The position numbers and the translations under genes are program-made. From positions 4,549,210-4,613,209 of the forward strand of contig CM034407.1 of assembly GCA_019925095.2 (NCBI GenBank): a stretch of DNA of 64,000 nucleotides, given 5' to 3'. Below the pieces are notes generated by a model that saw nothing but the letters and a program-made list of their open reading frames with translations, was not told where the DNA came from and did no database searches. Of the stretch, positions 36,562-59,159 are shown in pieces; position 1 is the stretch's first letter; each line of letters starts with the position of its first letter. The DNA comes from Dendrolimus kikuchii. Lineage: Eukaryota > Arthropoda > Insecta > Lepidoptera > Lasiocampidae.

Positions 36562-39500
36562 TTTAAAATAAACAATAAAGTTTTAAGTTTCTTGCAAAAG
36601 ATGTGCACTAAATTCACGTGGTAAATTAACTTTACAATATAACCTCTGTTAAAAATCAATTTCAGCACAGCGCAGTATTTAACGAATCTATGAGCTACGC
36701 GTTTTAATTATGTTACTGCTACAATAATAATGAATAAAATTCAAAGCATAAAACTAAGTTTTTAAAGTAGGTATTGATTATTTTTACACTATTTTAACAT
36801 ACAAGAACACATCACAGACTATTACATTACTAATTTCAAGAAGCTTAGACCACAAACTACTATGGATACTACGTATGCTGACACCAATGGGGATTGTTCA
36901 CTTTTATTCAATTTAGCTATTTGAAAAACCATTTCGAGGAATAGTCTTCCTAATCATTTCTGTCTAGTTAAAATTCAAAAAAACGTACAATCCCCTTGTA
37001 TTTTGAAAGAAATGTGTTTGACCTTTGTTTGACCTTACTAAATCCTATGACGTGATTAGCATCTGGTGAAATGCATATGAATACCGTAGCCATTCAGTTT
37101 TAAAACACAAAACGACCGACATTTTCCTTTTTATGTCATTGTTATGTCATACAACATAACATAAACAAACATTTCATTCGACGTATTCCAGAATAAAATT
37201 ATGTAAATTAGCTCTTCAAACCAATATTTATCAAATATCTGTATACTAAATACCTAAATATGATCTTAAACTAAAAGTCAAAGAAAAGTTAATTATGTAA
37301 ACGAGCGTTTTCGTAAACTGCGGTTGGAACGATGTTGAAACCTTTTCAAGAGATACGATCCAAAAGTAACCTGTTTACCAATAAGAAGATCATCATAGTG
37401 GAAGAAAAGTTTAATACGGTAATACGCCTTACGCCAGAAGTTAATGCGTTCAGCCTTCTGTACACAATGTCCACCACATTCATCATCAGGAAGTGTAATG
37501 GTTTGATGAGGTGTTTCCTACGAGGAGGTTATTTTAAGGCGCAACATTTCCAAAATCACATATAGGAAGCAACGATTTAACCATTAAGTGATACTCTATT
37601 CCTTGGATAGCAGTGGATTTTCCAACAGGACTCTGCACCCTCCCATAAGCTAAGTCTATCTAAAATTGGTTGCAAACCAATTTGCCGGGCTTTGTTCGGA
37701 GCGAAGATTGGCCATTGTTGAACTCTGACTTGAATTCTTTGGATTATTCTTTATAAACTGTATTAGAGCTAATGGCATACAGAAAATTTACTAGAACCTG
37801 AATTTACCTCAAGCGAGCCCATACCAATAAATCAAAAATTATTCCTATTCAAATGATTTGAACCACCACAGAAGAATGGCCCACACCTTTAAAGCTTATT
37901 AATTAATTAATTGAAAACAAGGATGGCTATTTTGAATAATTTAATTTTATATATACATAAATCTAGATGTTAGTAGTTATAATTCATGTAAACACTTATG
38001 AATATTTAACATTCCTCCATAAAATATTTCAGTTTTATTTTGTCTGAAGACTTATGAACATACATAGAAGGTAATGACTATATAGCTTAAAAGTTCACAT
38101 TAAGAGTTATAAGAATTCAATGATTTTCTATACTGAATACAAACTATTGTGAGTTATAAATATGTGAGTGCCATATATTTATATATGAATTGATTGATAT
38201 ATCTTTTGACTTGTTATTTTGTAAGATGAAATATTAAATCACTTTTAGCAGTTAAACTTGTTTATTTACTTAAAACACTTATTAATAATAATTTAGGACA
38301 TATAATCTTTTCAGAAATGTTCGGTTTTATCCATTTCTTTTTTCTGCAGGCTAATATTTGGTATTTTCTAATGCTCGAATGATGAGTATTTGGTATTTTC
38401 TCTATGTTTTTAAAATTTTCATGTAAACTGCAGCGCATAACTCATATAAAGTTCTATGTTCAAGCATAACCCTTGCTTGTACAGAAAAGTTGTTGTTGCT
38501 AGTTCTTTCCAGATGACCTGAAAAAACAATTGATATAAATTGTCTGTTTAATGATTTGCATAGTCATTATTTCACTCATAAATCTACATATTAGTAACTA
38601 TGTTACACATCAAGATTATTAAGATAGATAAGATATTATTAACAGATTTACAATGAATAAGGTGTTTGTCACTAATCTTCATATTCCATGAAATCCTTCA
38701 AGCTTTAGAAGACGTGCTCGATTAGCCACTTTTTAAGCTGTATGTGTAAGTGAATATATTTAAAACTACTAGAGAGTTTAATATTTTCCGGTAAGTTGTT
38801 GTATATGGTCAGACCTATAAGATACCTTAGAAATCAAACACACTATACAATGGTCAGGACAGTGGTGCAATCCTATGTCTGTTTCTTTATTTGTATGTAT
38901 TTATATGAGATACTTTACTTGTATTATAAATTAATAAGAAAGTAATATAGGTTGTTAGTTATTTGATTGTACCATATTATCAAATAAGTAAGTAATATTA
39001 TATTAATCGTTTTCTAATAATCGGTCAGTTTCTAATTAATTAGTGACATTTTTGAATAAAACAGGTGCACATTTTTGACGAATTTCGACTCCAACACAAA
39101 ATATACATCTATCAGTTAAATAAGTAATTAATATTACTGGTTTTATTACATGGATGAAATTTATAGACAGTAACAGTAATAAAATACACAAGTTCTAAAA
39201 GGAAGTAGCGGCGTCTGATGAAATCTTGATATGGACGAACAGGATGAATTTAGACACGTTCGCAAAACTACTTACATCAGGATTTTAACTCTTATTTCTC
39301 CAATATTATGTACTGGAAGCTATGCACTCTAATAACATTACATTGTCAACTTTAGGTAGGTTTTGCGAATCAGCTTTTACAAAGTTGACACTCGTATGCG
39401 AAGATCCGGCCATGTTGACAAAGAAAATATTTCATATATTTTCAATAATAAAACACTTCACTTTTTTGTTGCATGATTCCAAAATTATTTTCTAAGGACG

Positions 39501-40080
39501 AAATGAATTGTAATTAATAATATTAGCATTCAGAAATGTCGCATTAACCGCTGATCTGAATCCGATATACCCAATGTTGCCAGGTTGCTAATAGTGAAAT
39601 CACAAAAATTTTGAATTTTTGTAGATAGACACACGTGTGTATATGAAACTAACTCCCAACGCATTGATTGAAAAAAGGCTTTATCGAACGTCGCAATGAT
39701 TTTTGAAGTTAAAAACTTCTGTGGGCACTTTTGGGGTGGGGAAAATGCACTGAATTCCCGTGACCGTCACTCTGAGATACTAAGTTTTTACCTCTGAAGT
39801 ACCGTCCCAACATCTGAGAGATTTTTAAGTCTTACCAACGACACCCCTCCTCCCCTTAATTGAAACTGACAATACAACCTTTTTATTCTAACTGTATTGA
39901 CAACATCATTGGATAATGAATCATGTGTAGGCTAGAGATTAAAAATGATAACCTAAATGTGATACCAAATCAAAGTATTTTAATGGTCGAATGTTTTAAT
40001 TGCGAAAAGAATACTTTATTACAAATAAAGAAAGTAATGTCATTGCGATGTCTAATAGAATAACAGGAATTTTTGCCCGG
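36562..40080. other. intergenic region upstream of RBM28
   Basis: AT-rich. The RBM28 5' UTR and promoter should lie in the first few hundred bases, but no TATA or initiator stands out. A 77-codon plus-strand frame at 37332-37565 has no recognisable similarity and is probably chance. Otherwise nothing recognisable. Confidence 0.4.
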
Positions 40081-40102
40081 TAATCAAAGAATTACAACAT
40101 TA

Positions 40103-40474
40103 CTTCGTAATACCGAAGTAAGAAAGAGAGTTGGTCTTAAAGAGAGTGTCGGGGTGAAGGTAAGGAAAGGAATGCTCCGGTGGTTCGGCCATGTAGCAAG
40201 AATGCATGATGAAAGAATGACTAAACAGATATACAATGCAAAAGTGGATGGATGCAGAAGTCGTGGAAGGCCACGACACACCTTCCATGACCAAATTGAT
40301 CGTATACTAGCAGAAGGTGATGTCAGGAGCCTTAAGAACAGACGAGCGTGCATGACAAGAGCTATGAATGTCAAAGAAGCGAGTGAGGTGTGTAAGAATA
40401 AGCCTGAATTGCGCTCTGTTGTTCGTGCCTACCTCGCAAGGGAACTGGCGTGAAGCTATGTATATATGTATGTA
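40103..40474 (+). mobile_element. 5'-truncated RTE-like LINE, intergenic
   Basis: About 370 bp matching the last quarter of the reference copy, frame open from the TEVRKRVGLKESVGV region to ARELA. GTAATCAA occurs on both sides (40079 region and 40473 region), but about 16 extra nt separate the left one from the homology, so the duplication is only suggestive. Confidence 0.8.
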
Positions 40475-40802
40475 ATCAATGAATGGTATCAAATTATAGC
40501 TGTATATTTTTCAATATAAGCTCTGTAAGATTGATTTTTCACTAAAGGTCACTTTAAATAATTTACCGATAACTTTAGAAAATAATAATAGTTGAACACG
40601 AAATTATAAACATAGCGACAAAATTGCTAAGCTGGCCACACTAAAATGATCACGATATGTCATAATGAATAATGACAGTAATATTTAAATAGTAGCACAG
40701 ATTATTATAATTAGTAGGTTTTATTTTCGTTTTATAGGCAAAGGAATTAATGTAAAGTTGTCCCCAATGACGTCATCGGAGAATTTTTTTAAATATCGAA
40801 TT

Positions 40803-40912
40803 AAAAAAAAACCAACTCTTAAAACACAAAAATATTCAAATTAGTATCTTAAAATACCCTATTTTACGTAATAAAAATATAAAATCAGAGGATAATTTTT
40901 TTTGAACAATCC
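40803..40912 (+). repeat. third copy of the 80-bp AT-rich unit
   Basis: TCTTAAAACACAAAAATATT through GAACAATCCCCATTA, matching 5397-5505 with few changes. Confidence 0.7.
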
Positions 40913-41405
40913 CCATTACACACAATCACAAACTACTATGGATACTATTCTTTATACGACATTGACATGTTGCTCTTTTTCTTGTGTGAATGCGATATAA
41001 GATATCAATTTGTCTATAGGTTTCTCTGTCGACGGTTTTATCGTTTTATCATAGGTTTATTTATTTATATGATAAATCGATTTTTCAAATAATCGATATA
41101 CCATTAGTATATATAGATATAAATCACTGTGCAAAAATGAAACTATTTTATATAAACGATGAATGATTATTCTTCTTTTAGGACAAAATATATTGATTAT
41201 ATCCTTATTACAACTGCTATTCATTTAATTTTCTAACAAATATGAATGATTAAAATTACTTACATGATTGTTTACAAATTTTAGACAATATTTTACATGT
41301 GATATTATATAAAACAATATATTTACATGTTATAAAAATACTATTATATAAGTAACTAAAAATAAACGAAAAATAAACTATATATACAAACTAAAATTAA
41401 AGTAT

Positions 41406-43055
41406 GATAATATCCCGGATGCTGGCACCACGACTGAGTCTGTGACCGACTCCGAGGAGTCAGCATCCGAGATCACTTTGGAAGAGATCGAATGGTCGAT
41501 AAGAAGTCTGAAAAATGGAAAGGCAGGAGGAATCGATAGTGTGTCTGCTGAGATGATCAAATATGGTGGAACCTGCGTCCGGGACGCTTTCCTGTCCTTA
41601 TGCAATTTGTGCTGGAGGACGGGAAAGGTTCCCAAGGACTGGAGGCGCGCTGTCATCGTGCCCTTGTATAAAGGCAAGGGGTCACGTATGGAGTGCGCCA
41701 GCTACAGGGCCATCAGTTTGATCAGCACAGCATCTAAAGTGTATACGAAGATTATTGAAAAGAGAATGAGAGTGATATCCGATGGATTATTGTGGGATGT
41801 ACAAGGTGGCTTCAGAAATGGAAGGGGATGTATGGATCAAGTTTTCTCTCTCCGCAATATCGTAGAGAAGCAGCTGGCTATGGGCCGGAAGGTTTTCTGC
41901 GGTTTTGTGGATCTAGAGAAAGCATTTGACAGGGTTGTGCGGAAGGACCTCTGGGACATATTGCCAAGAGATATGGGATTGATGGCCAACTGATGCGTGC
42001 TGTGCAGTCCACTTACGAGGACTGTATGGCATGCGTGCGGCTGGATGGCAGCCTGTCGCCCTGGTTTGACATCAATATTGGCGTCCGACAGGGCTGCGTG
42101 CTGTCGGCTTTGCTGTTCATCCTATACCTGGACGATTGTCTCCAGAGAATAAGGTTGATGGATGTTGGGGTGCGGATGAGTGACCTAGTTGTAAGCACCT
42201 TGCTTTATGCGGATGATGCCGTGCTTTTAGCCGAATCGGCATCAGAACTGCAAACACTAGTCACAATGATGAAAGATGACTGTCAGGCGAGAGGCTTACT
42301 TTTGAATGCGAAGAAAACAAAGGTTATGGTGTTTGAAAGAGAAGAAACCAGAACGAATGCAAGGATAATGGTCGATGATGTTATGCTGGAGCAAGTGAAT
42401 GAGTTTGTATATCTTGGATGTGCTTTTAGCAGGGATGGAAGGTACACCGCTGATATAGAAAGAAGAGTGAATTTGGGGAATAGTGTGAATGGAGCGTTAG
42501 GTAAACTTCTAGGCGCTAAGAACCTCAGCCAAAAGGCCCAGCTCGCCGTACATAACGCGGTGCTGGTACCTACGCTCACGTATGGAAGCGAGAGTTGGGT
42601 ATGGAAGAAAGAGCATGAAAGTAGAGTAAACGCGGTCGAGATGCGAGCACTGCGCAAAATCTGCGGAGTGACGCTTGCGGACCGCGTTCGTAATACCGAA
42701 GTAAGAAAGACAGTTGGTCTGAAAGAGAGTGTCGGGGTGAAGGTAAGGAAAGGAATGCTCCAGTGGTTCGGACATGTAGAAAGAATGCATGATGAAAGAA
42801 TGAATAAACAGATATACAATGCAAAAGTGGATGGATGCAGAAGTCGTGGAAGGCCACGACACACTTTCCATGATCAAATTGATCGTGTACTAGCAGAAGG
42901 TGATGTCAGGAGCCTTAAGAACAGACGAGCGTGCATGACAAGAGTTATGAATGTCAAAGAAGCAAGTGAGGTGTGTAAGAATAAGCCTAAATGGCGCTCT
43001 ATTGTTCGTGCCTACCCCGCAAGGGAACTGGCGTGAAGTTATGTATGTATGTATG
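41406..43055 (+). mobile_element. RTE-like non-LTR retrotransposon, 5'-truncated, frameshifted reverse transcriptase
   Basis: This is the longest copy of the main LINE family here. Reverse transcriptase motifs in order: GGIDSVSAEMIKYGG, DWRRAVIVPLYKGKG, QGGFRNGRGCMDQ, the catalytic FVDLEKAFD (motif A) at about 41915, GVRQGCVLSALLF (motif B), and LLYADDAVLLA (motif C) at about 42205. The frame is open at 41442-41993 and again at 41993-43036; an apparent 2-nt gain near 41965 separates motif A from motifs B and C, so it cannot encode active enzyme. No endonuclease domain is present (5' truncation). The 3' end is a short TATG repeat, and a perfect 14-bp target duplication TAAAATTAAAGTAT flanks it (41392-41405 and 43056-43069). 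The RTE assignment is from motif style and remains tentative; non-LTR is certain. Confidence 0.88.
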
Positions 43056-43082
43056 TAAAATTAAAGTATAAAATCTAGTTCT

Positions 43083-43420
43083 CGACCGCTGTCAGTCGGA
43101 AACGTGCCCAAAAGACTGGCCACATTGCCTCTTTGAATGGCAATGCTGATGCGTTTTCCGAGGTATAATCGTCTTTTGGTCACGTGAGACATCCACCAGA
43201 CGTTTGACTGTCTCGATAAAGCTTGTGCGCTTCAGGCCCCCATGGTCTCAGGATCTCGACCCCAAAAGCCGCAAATATGTAGCCATTTCCGATGGCTGAG
43301 TATTTGGGGCATTTTAGGGCCTCCTGGTGTGCAGCAGCTGTACCGGCAGACATGCTAGTAGCTGGAAGATGGGACGCTGCCAAAGTATCGACGCAAGACG
43401 CGTCGAACAATTATTATATT
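43083..43420 (-). mobile_element. retroelement C-terminal remnant, GVEILRPWG type
   Basis: Minus-strand frame contains KYSAIGNGYIFAAFGVEIL and RPWGPEAHKLYRDS, homologous to 3895-4105 and a little longer at its 5' side. It lies about 200 bp upstream of the NDUFAF7 start codon, so it forms part of that promoter region. Confidence 0.5.
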
Positions 43421-43624
43421 AAACTGCACAAAAATCCATACAAACTTCCGCCAAGAACTAAATGAAATGAATATGATAGTCGAACAGCTGTTAAATGTCA
43501 TTTATGACACTGATAGATATTTTTCTTGGTTGCCTGACTTAGAGTGTCAAATACTTCAGTGTGTCAAACTCACGCGATAATAAATCATAATAAATATTTT
43601 TATTTCTGATTTTCTATTACAAAA

Positions 43625-52064
<8,440 letters not shown>

Positions 52065-52446
52065 TAATGTGTCAAATAAATAATTAGTGATTTTGGTGGT
52101 AACCTGAAGCGTGATGGTTTGCTATGCAGCTTTACTTAAAAAGTACAAGTTTTATTAAATATGAACAATCTTTTATAAGGATATTAATTGGTTTTGACCA
52201 AGAAATGGGGAGTAGATAGCCAAATCAACCACAATTACTTTTTATTATCTTACAAAACAAAACAGTTGTAGCCTAATAGATTTTACATGGGCATACACAC
52301 TTATAAAATCATAAGTTTGTACAAGTAAAAGAAGTCAAATAGGTCATCATTAATTATTATTTAGATAGTATTTAAATTATTTTATCCTGATATTTTAAAA
52401 GTAAGGCATTAGTTTAGCACCTGTTATTTTTTATTTATATGTAAAT

Positions 52447-52452
52447 AATAAA
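52447..52452 (+). promoter_or_regulatory. candidate NDUFAF7 polyadenylation signal
   Basis: AATAAA, followed about 30 bp later by a GT-rich stretch (CTGTGTTGTGTGTT at 52481-52494). This is the best-formed hexamer/GU-rich pair after the stop. Another AATAAA lies only 11 bp past the stop (52075-52080) and others near 52770, so alternative 3' ends are possible. Confidence 0.45.
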
Positions 52453-52964
52453 AACAAAATATATGATATGTTCTCACTCTGTGTTGTGTGTTAATGTAAA
52501 ATATCTGAATCGTTAATAAGGTGTAATATTTCGAGCTACTATAACGAGTCCATTTTTGGTGTCAGTGAAGACCTATAATCTGGTTGTGATGAGTTTGTTA
52601 TGTATTATCATTTACCAAAGATATGCGAATTATTCTATGGTTTATTAATCTATTATTATTATATCTCCAAACCTAAAAATATGAAATTATTGACTGCAGC
52701 GATATTATATATTTATATGAAATGGGGAATCAGAAATTGTAATTATAATGTAAAATACACAAGTTTTATCGAATAAATAATTTATTATACAATACTGAGT
52801 TTTTTTATCATATTAATTCGAAAAATTAAAAAAACCATTTAACAATAAAAAAGAAAATAAATAATTATTTTCTTGAGTTTTCATATATTCTTTGGTTGAG
52901 TTCTAAGTACAAGCAAGATACTTTTACTACTAAGAAGTAAAATTGGCATATTATTGATTCCTAA

Positions 52965-53170
52965 TCTTTATATATAAACTTCTGTGCGTGTGTCTGTGAC
53001 TGAACTCCTTTAAAATGGCTTGACTGATTTAGATTGCATTTTTTGTGTGTGTTCAGCTGGATTCGAGTATGGTTTAGATCCACAAGACCATTAGACCCGG
53101 TAGGTGGTGCTACAATCGGATTCTAAATTTTATTTCTTCATGGCAGAACAACGTTTTCCGGGACAATTAG
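52965..53170 (+). mobile_element. short Helitron downstream of NDUFAF7
   Basis: TC start after A, core GGTAGGTGGTGCTACAATCG, end TTAG before T, so one base off the CTAG consensus. Confidence 0.65.
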
Positions 53171-56100
53171 TTTAATATATTTGATTTTTCAGACTAAGTA
53201 CACAAAGTACATTGTATACTATAAAGAGTAATCAGTAAAGATCGATTATAATCGGTTCGCAAATCGCAACACTAGTTCAGCAAGTTTTTTGTCCATCCGT
53301 CGATGGATTTGCATAATTTTATTTTCATTGCTTTCAAAAACCTCTTCAAGCCTGATTAAACCATCTAATTTAATACGTATATACATATATTTAAATAATT
53401 ATTCACAATTAATTCAGGAGTTTACCCTGAAAAACTGATTCATTCGTGAAAAAGCAGTCGATCTGGCTGCGTTGTAATGAAGTGTCAAAATATTTCGTGG
53501 ATTTGTGCCAATGGACGTGAAATTGTACTTCTTTTTTGAGATATTGTGATCTAACAAACGTTCTCATCTGTTTATGTATTTGTGCATTGATCATTGTGTA
53601 TTCGATGACTATTTTCTTTGTTGTGAATATCCAATTTGACAGCTGCATGATTTAACATATTTTCTCCAGGCAAAGGTAAGAATTAAATTCTTATTTTCAT
53701 TGTTGTATTGTGTTAAAATATAGCTATTATACAGATATTTACGTTTTCAATGTCCTATTTCTTTTTTGCAAAGATCAACTGTTGGCAGATTTCGCATTTC
53801 ACGTCGATTTTTAGTGAATAATGATTTGCGCATTTCGCTTTTCGTGCTCCATTGGACCAGAAATATTTCGATGTAATAGGTTGAAATGATACAAATATTT
53901 GTCTTTGCATATACATCAATGCTTGAGGTATAAATTATCATAGAATCTGTAAAGATAATGCAATAAGGAAGTACAATGATGTCATTTCTTCTCTGGGGTT
54001 TAGTTATAGGGCGCATTTATTTATTATGAACTATTATGAACAGATCCGAACTTTTTCAATATAGGTTAGAAAAGCCTTTGTGGTTATTTTTTTATAACCA
54101 CCCAAAATTCACTGTACCTATTCTCAAATAATAAATAAATGCACCCTATAACTATACAGCACCCTTATGACTCTATCTAGACACTGGTGGATTTACCAGA
54201 AGGCTGAGTAGGCTGAAGCTTGGGCAGCAATTTGGAGCCAATTTTTTGTGTCTTTAAAAAATTAAAATATTCATATGTATATATGATAAGAAACAGTCCA
54301 TGATTGACCGACAGTCATAGGAATGCATAGCGGTTCTTACATAATATTCCCAAAAGTGTTGCAATAGCTATAAACTAATATAGATAGAAATGTGTTTAAA
54401 ATTGAGAAAAGGGCAACTATTTAGTGTAATTTCTGCCCTTTCAATTTAAAATTTGGTTGTTAAGGTATCATAGTTATTGTGGCAAAGATTTATAAAGAAC
54501 TGTTATAAAAGAAATAATATTAACCTTTGTCATGTGTGTGAAACTGGATCTTTAAAAACGAAAATTGTCAGAAAAGTGAACTCTATGTGGTCTATAATTT
54601 TATATCATGTTACACAACGTTACAACAAAAAAAACAGTAGTAACCCCTATATATAACCGTGAGAGTGGGAGGATGAAAAATGAAGAAACTTATGAACTAC
54701 TTTTTGAGTAATTTTTGAGAGGTAGCATATTAATTAAGAAATTGTTATGGCATGATTTCAATCAAATACTTTTTCTGGATACCTTAGTCCCAAATTCCAA
54801 AGTCTTCGGAAATTCCTTTTAACTAGGACTTCCCAAATCACTACATCAACTTTTGACTCTTAACATTTTTTGGTCATCTTTTATGTTCATTTCATGTTTG
54901 TTTCACCTCATGTGAGGTTCCAAATGTTAACATCAGATTATATTCAAGTTTGTTGAGAAAATTAAACTAAGTTTTACATTCATTTATTAGTATTGTTTAG
55001 CAGTCTGGAACTAGTAACCAGAAACTAGCTGTATAAGGACAGAAGACTCACAAAAAATCATAGGTAAATAAGATAAATTTAGAAAGTATATGCAGATTGA
55101 AGTGATGAACTTCAGGGAAATCATTATGAAAATGTAAATTCTGAGAAAATAACTTTATAAAGGGTTAGGCCCAAGGATTATAGTGCTCATTTTGCATATA
55201 GTTTCAGTAAACAAGTTGAATAAATTTGTAAAGCAATATTTATGCAATTAGGCTTATTATAGGTCCAAAGATTTTCTAAACGACCACACCAAAGGAGAAT
55301 AATGTGATCTCGACCAAGCTTATTCAGTATCAGTATTATTAAAGCTTCCATTAGTTCCAATTACATTAAACAAAAGACCAGGAATATAGTAGGTCTACCG
55401 GAAAGTTCATTGATAGTACCGGAGAGTTCTTGACCAAAGATTTGATTTCTGATAGAACCTGCCTGCCTGGTGTCTTGAAAAAATTTCAAGGAAGTGATTT
55501 TGATATTTCTGATTAGCCAGGTTCTAAGTGACCATCTTTCATTGATTATGAAACTCTCTAAGATTCCCAAATTATTGTGGGCAAGAGACCCCTTTTACAA
55601 AATGAACTGATATCCCAGACACACAGTTTAATTACTTTATTGTTTAAGTGAGTAAACTTGACATTATTTTGTCATCAACATGTAACAAAATTAATAGACA
55701 TAAAATTCAGTAAATATATTAGAATTTGTGCAGGGTTATTGATTTGTTGAGTTTTTTAAAAGTACAACTACAATATTAATTGTTCTATAACAAGTTGGTA
55801 CATGTAACACAACTTATACAGTATTTTGAAAGTTTCAAATAAGAACTATTTTACATTTTATATATATTGTGTGTATCATGTATAATGAATATTTATTTTA
55901 TCGGTATCCCCACAATATCTGTTTTTAATTTTCTGTGTACTACTTGTTATTATGTTTATATTAATTGTATGTATATCTATATATATAATTTATTATTATT
56001 CACGGTATATATCTACATGTATATAAATAATAATGCAACATCCGTCCATCCTAGGGTGCAGTTGAAAACCAGCATCAGGCACTTGTTGTTGGGTAAATGC

Positions 56101-57459
56101 TGAACTGCACCTATTTGGTACCATTGTGAGAATTTTTGGTATATATCACCATACAATTCATTCATTGCCATATGTCTCGTTGTGTGATGACCAAATAAAT
56201 GTTTGTTTTTTTGCTTTCTTTCTTTCTAACTTGTGTTGACTATTATTAGGTCGATTTTTAGACCTCGTCGACCCCCAAAATTTTCGCACTCCAGTGGGTC
56301 GATATCAACCGCTTTGGGAATCCCTGGTCTAGGTCATTTTAAAGCAAAATCATTTTTTGACAACATCGGGAATTGGTAAAGGCTTGATTCAGCTCAACAA
56401 ACCATTTCACACCATATATGGAAAATATTTTATTTTGTTTTATTTTATTGGAATAACAAACAACTACATTATTAAAATTAAATACAAAATTACAACTTAA
56501 AATATTAAGTAATAATGCAGCCCACAGTGTCCACAAGTTAAAATATGAATATATTATTAAAGGGATTTTAGTAATCACTAGGTTTAGTATTAAATATATA
56601 TTTATAGAAGGAAGGAAAAGAAAGTTAGTAAAGAAAAAAAGAAGAGCAAGGGGAAAATGAAAATAGAATTATGATTATCACTGATAAGTTAGAGTTTTAT
56701 GAAGCAGGAATTTGAATTTGGAAGGTCAGTTAGCAAATATGTCTGTGTTCAAAAAGTTTATTATGGGTGTAGACCATATGTGTGACAGGAAAAGAAAAAG
56801 AGTTGATGTGGAGATATTCAAGATGAATGCAACACGAGTTAAGTGAGAATAATTTGAATGATCTAGTCATCATGCACATCTCCACTTCTACAGAATAAAA
56901 TCAAACCTAATCAGACTGGGGATGAAAAAAAATAGTTACACTATGCATTGAGAATCTCCTCTTTTTGAAGTCGGTTAAAAGTAGCTTACCTATAAGAGAA
57001 AACATAGTAAGAAAGAGCATATTGTGAACCTGGAAAACATCCTCCCTCCACCTCTAGACCAAAGGCGAGCTTTAGTAAAAAAATCTTCTACATGTGGTGG
57101 GACATTTAGGGACCAATGCATTTTGAGCTGTGAAAACCTAGCAAAAAGCTAATTCACAAAGGCACTGTGAGCAGTTGGACAATTTAAGTACAGCACTCCA
57201 AAAAAAGAGCCAGGCATGTTCAACAGGAAGCACATCATACTGCTCAGTGATAATGCCAGGCCTCAATGCTGCCTTGGGCATGTGTCAGAAACTAGCAGCA
57301 TTGGGCTGGGAAGTCTTACTGAAATAGGGTACATTGTTAAATAAAAATTTAAGTATCTTCCAGCAAAAAGGAAGGTAAAATCTACAATCTGACACAATAA
57401 TTCTAGAAAACTTATACCTGTCCTCACTAATATATAAATTTGATTCTTCGTTTATTTGT
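53171..57459. other. intergenic region right of NDUFAF7
   Basis: Mostly AT-rich and unrecognised. CAAAG/GTAAGAA at 53671-53682 is a good splice donor after a 380-bp stretch of moderate GC and could end a non-coding first exon of the gene at 60593; unproven. 55860-56230 (AACTGCACCTATTTGGTACC, CAAATAAATGTTTG, CTTT repeats) looks like a retroelement tail. Confidence 0.3.
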
Positions 57460-57776
57460 TACTTTTTTTTTATTGCAGGAGTTCAGCAGACAGGCAGACG
57501 GCCCACTTGATGGAAAGCAGTTACCATCGCCTATGAACATTTGCAACACCAACGGTGCTACAAATGCGCTGCTGCTCTTTTAAGGGAGACTGGAATCTGG
57601 TCACTAATGCCGGAACACAACTCAAGCTTGTTATGGCGACATACTTTAGACCAGGGGTGGTAGCCATCCAGTCGGGCAAATGCCCTACCACCTGGCTGTG
57701 TGTTGTTTGGTCGCCTCTTACGACAGGCCGCCCGGCCGCAGGAAATTGTATTCTCTCTCCGTTCCTGCATGGATAA
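57460..57776 (-). mobile_element. SINE-like repeat, intergenic
   Basis: Full-length antisense copy from the T-rich end (TTTTTTTTATTGCAGGAG) to CCGTTCCTGCATGGAT. Confidence 0.85.
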
Positions 57777-58159
57777 GGTTCCTTTTAACAGTATAGCATA
57801 TGAACTCTTAGATTATAAACTTGGTTCATGTATCTTTTACAGACATACCTAAATGTCATGGTAAGAACTAGCCAGATTTTTATTAAGGTAAACCTACAAT
57901 GTTATAATAGTTTTTTAACCCCACTTTGTTCCTATGAAAGGTGCATTACACCTAACTGTATAGTGTCATTCCCAGTATAATATTTACATAGTTTAATCAT
58001 GTATACCTTTAAATGGTAATTAACTTGATATTTTTGTAATTTAACCATCTGATTATATTAATTGTAACGACCTCGTAACTGGACTTCAGGCATGAATGTT
58101 TTAATAATTTATCATAGCATAGAATATTCACAAGTACTAAAATTAAATGTTTTCGGGTA

Positions 58160-58280
58160 TAGATAGATAGAAAACACTTTATTAATAACCAAATATACAA
58201 TTACAAAAACACACAATTACAATATTGTCATGGTAGAAACAATAGGCGGCCTTATTGCTTAAAGCAATCTCTTCCAGGCA
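58160..58280 (-). repeat. LINE tail, TTTAAGCAATAAGG type
   Basis: GAAAACACTTTATTAATAAC ... GGCGGCCTTATTGCTTAAAG, CAATCTCTTCCAGGCAA. Confidence 0.5.
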
Positions 58281-59159
58281 ATCTAACATAAGGAATAGTT
58301 TAACATAATCTAGCGATGTAGATGGTGCAGATTATTCGGTGTCGCAAATGGCACTAGTTAATACATGCACAACTAGATGGCGCTGACTAATAATTATACA
58401 AGATATAGTTTAGCTCATATTACATAGTAACCTTTTTGTATTTTAATCTTAATTCAGTTCAATAAACCAGTACAACAGTCTAAGTAAGTGTTTTATTTAG
58501 TGCAAGCTAGGTCACCTTGGACATTCGGTATATTATAAACAAACATACTTACACTACCTATTTTATTAATTAAATACACACACTTAAAATAAATTACTTT
58601 ATTGATTACATACAATATATATATATAATTGTATGTATTAATTAGGTATAATACTGGGATACAAGAAGATAAAAAGTTTAAAAAACAAGAGTAAGACAAA
58701 AAATAATTATAATTATCACAAACATAATTAGAATTATAAACATGTTTATAAACTGTTAATAAATAATTTAATGAGAAAAAAATGCAAACAACCTAACTCT
58801 TCTTTCGGCTCTGGGCTCTGACATAATCCGGTAAAAACCTATAGGGTAAGCTATCACCAAATAGTAAATAGGTATTTAATAACGATACTGATATTATCAG
58901 TTTATGACACACCCTAGTGGGACTTCAAAACCGTTCTTAAATGACCTGGGCATTGTTCTAAGCACCTTGAAACCTTTAAGCAAAACAAAAAGGGACCAAT
59001 ACATGCTCAAATGTCCAAGTTGCCTGTTAGGCCAGTGACCGTTTTGACCGACCTGTATGACCTGAATTTGTTTAACTTAATAATACATTACTATTATTGT
59101 TGAATTGTTAATTACTGTTTTATATATAACTGTTCTGAAGTAAAAGAAAAGATGTTTAT

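Noticed and set aside
37332..37565. 77-codon plus frame upstream of RBM28
   Set aside because: No recognisable domain, no codon or splice support, and length is compatible with chance. Kept only as a note in the intergenic entry.
42283..42864. 193-codon minus-strand frame opposite the LINE
   Set aside because: Shadow of the reverse transcriptase coding strand; the same shadow recurs over every truncated copy.
53409..53648. 79-codon minus frame MQLSNWIFTTKK
   Set aside because: Unrecognised, AT-rich, and overlaps a better candidate for a plus-strand non-coding exon.
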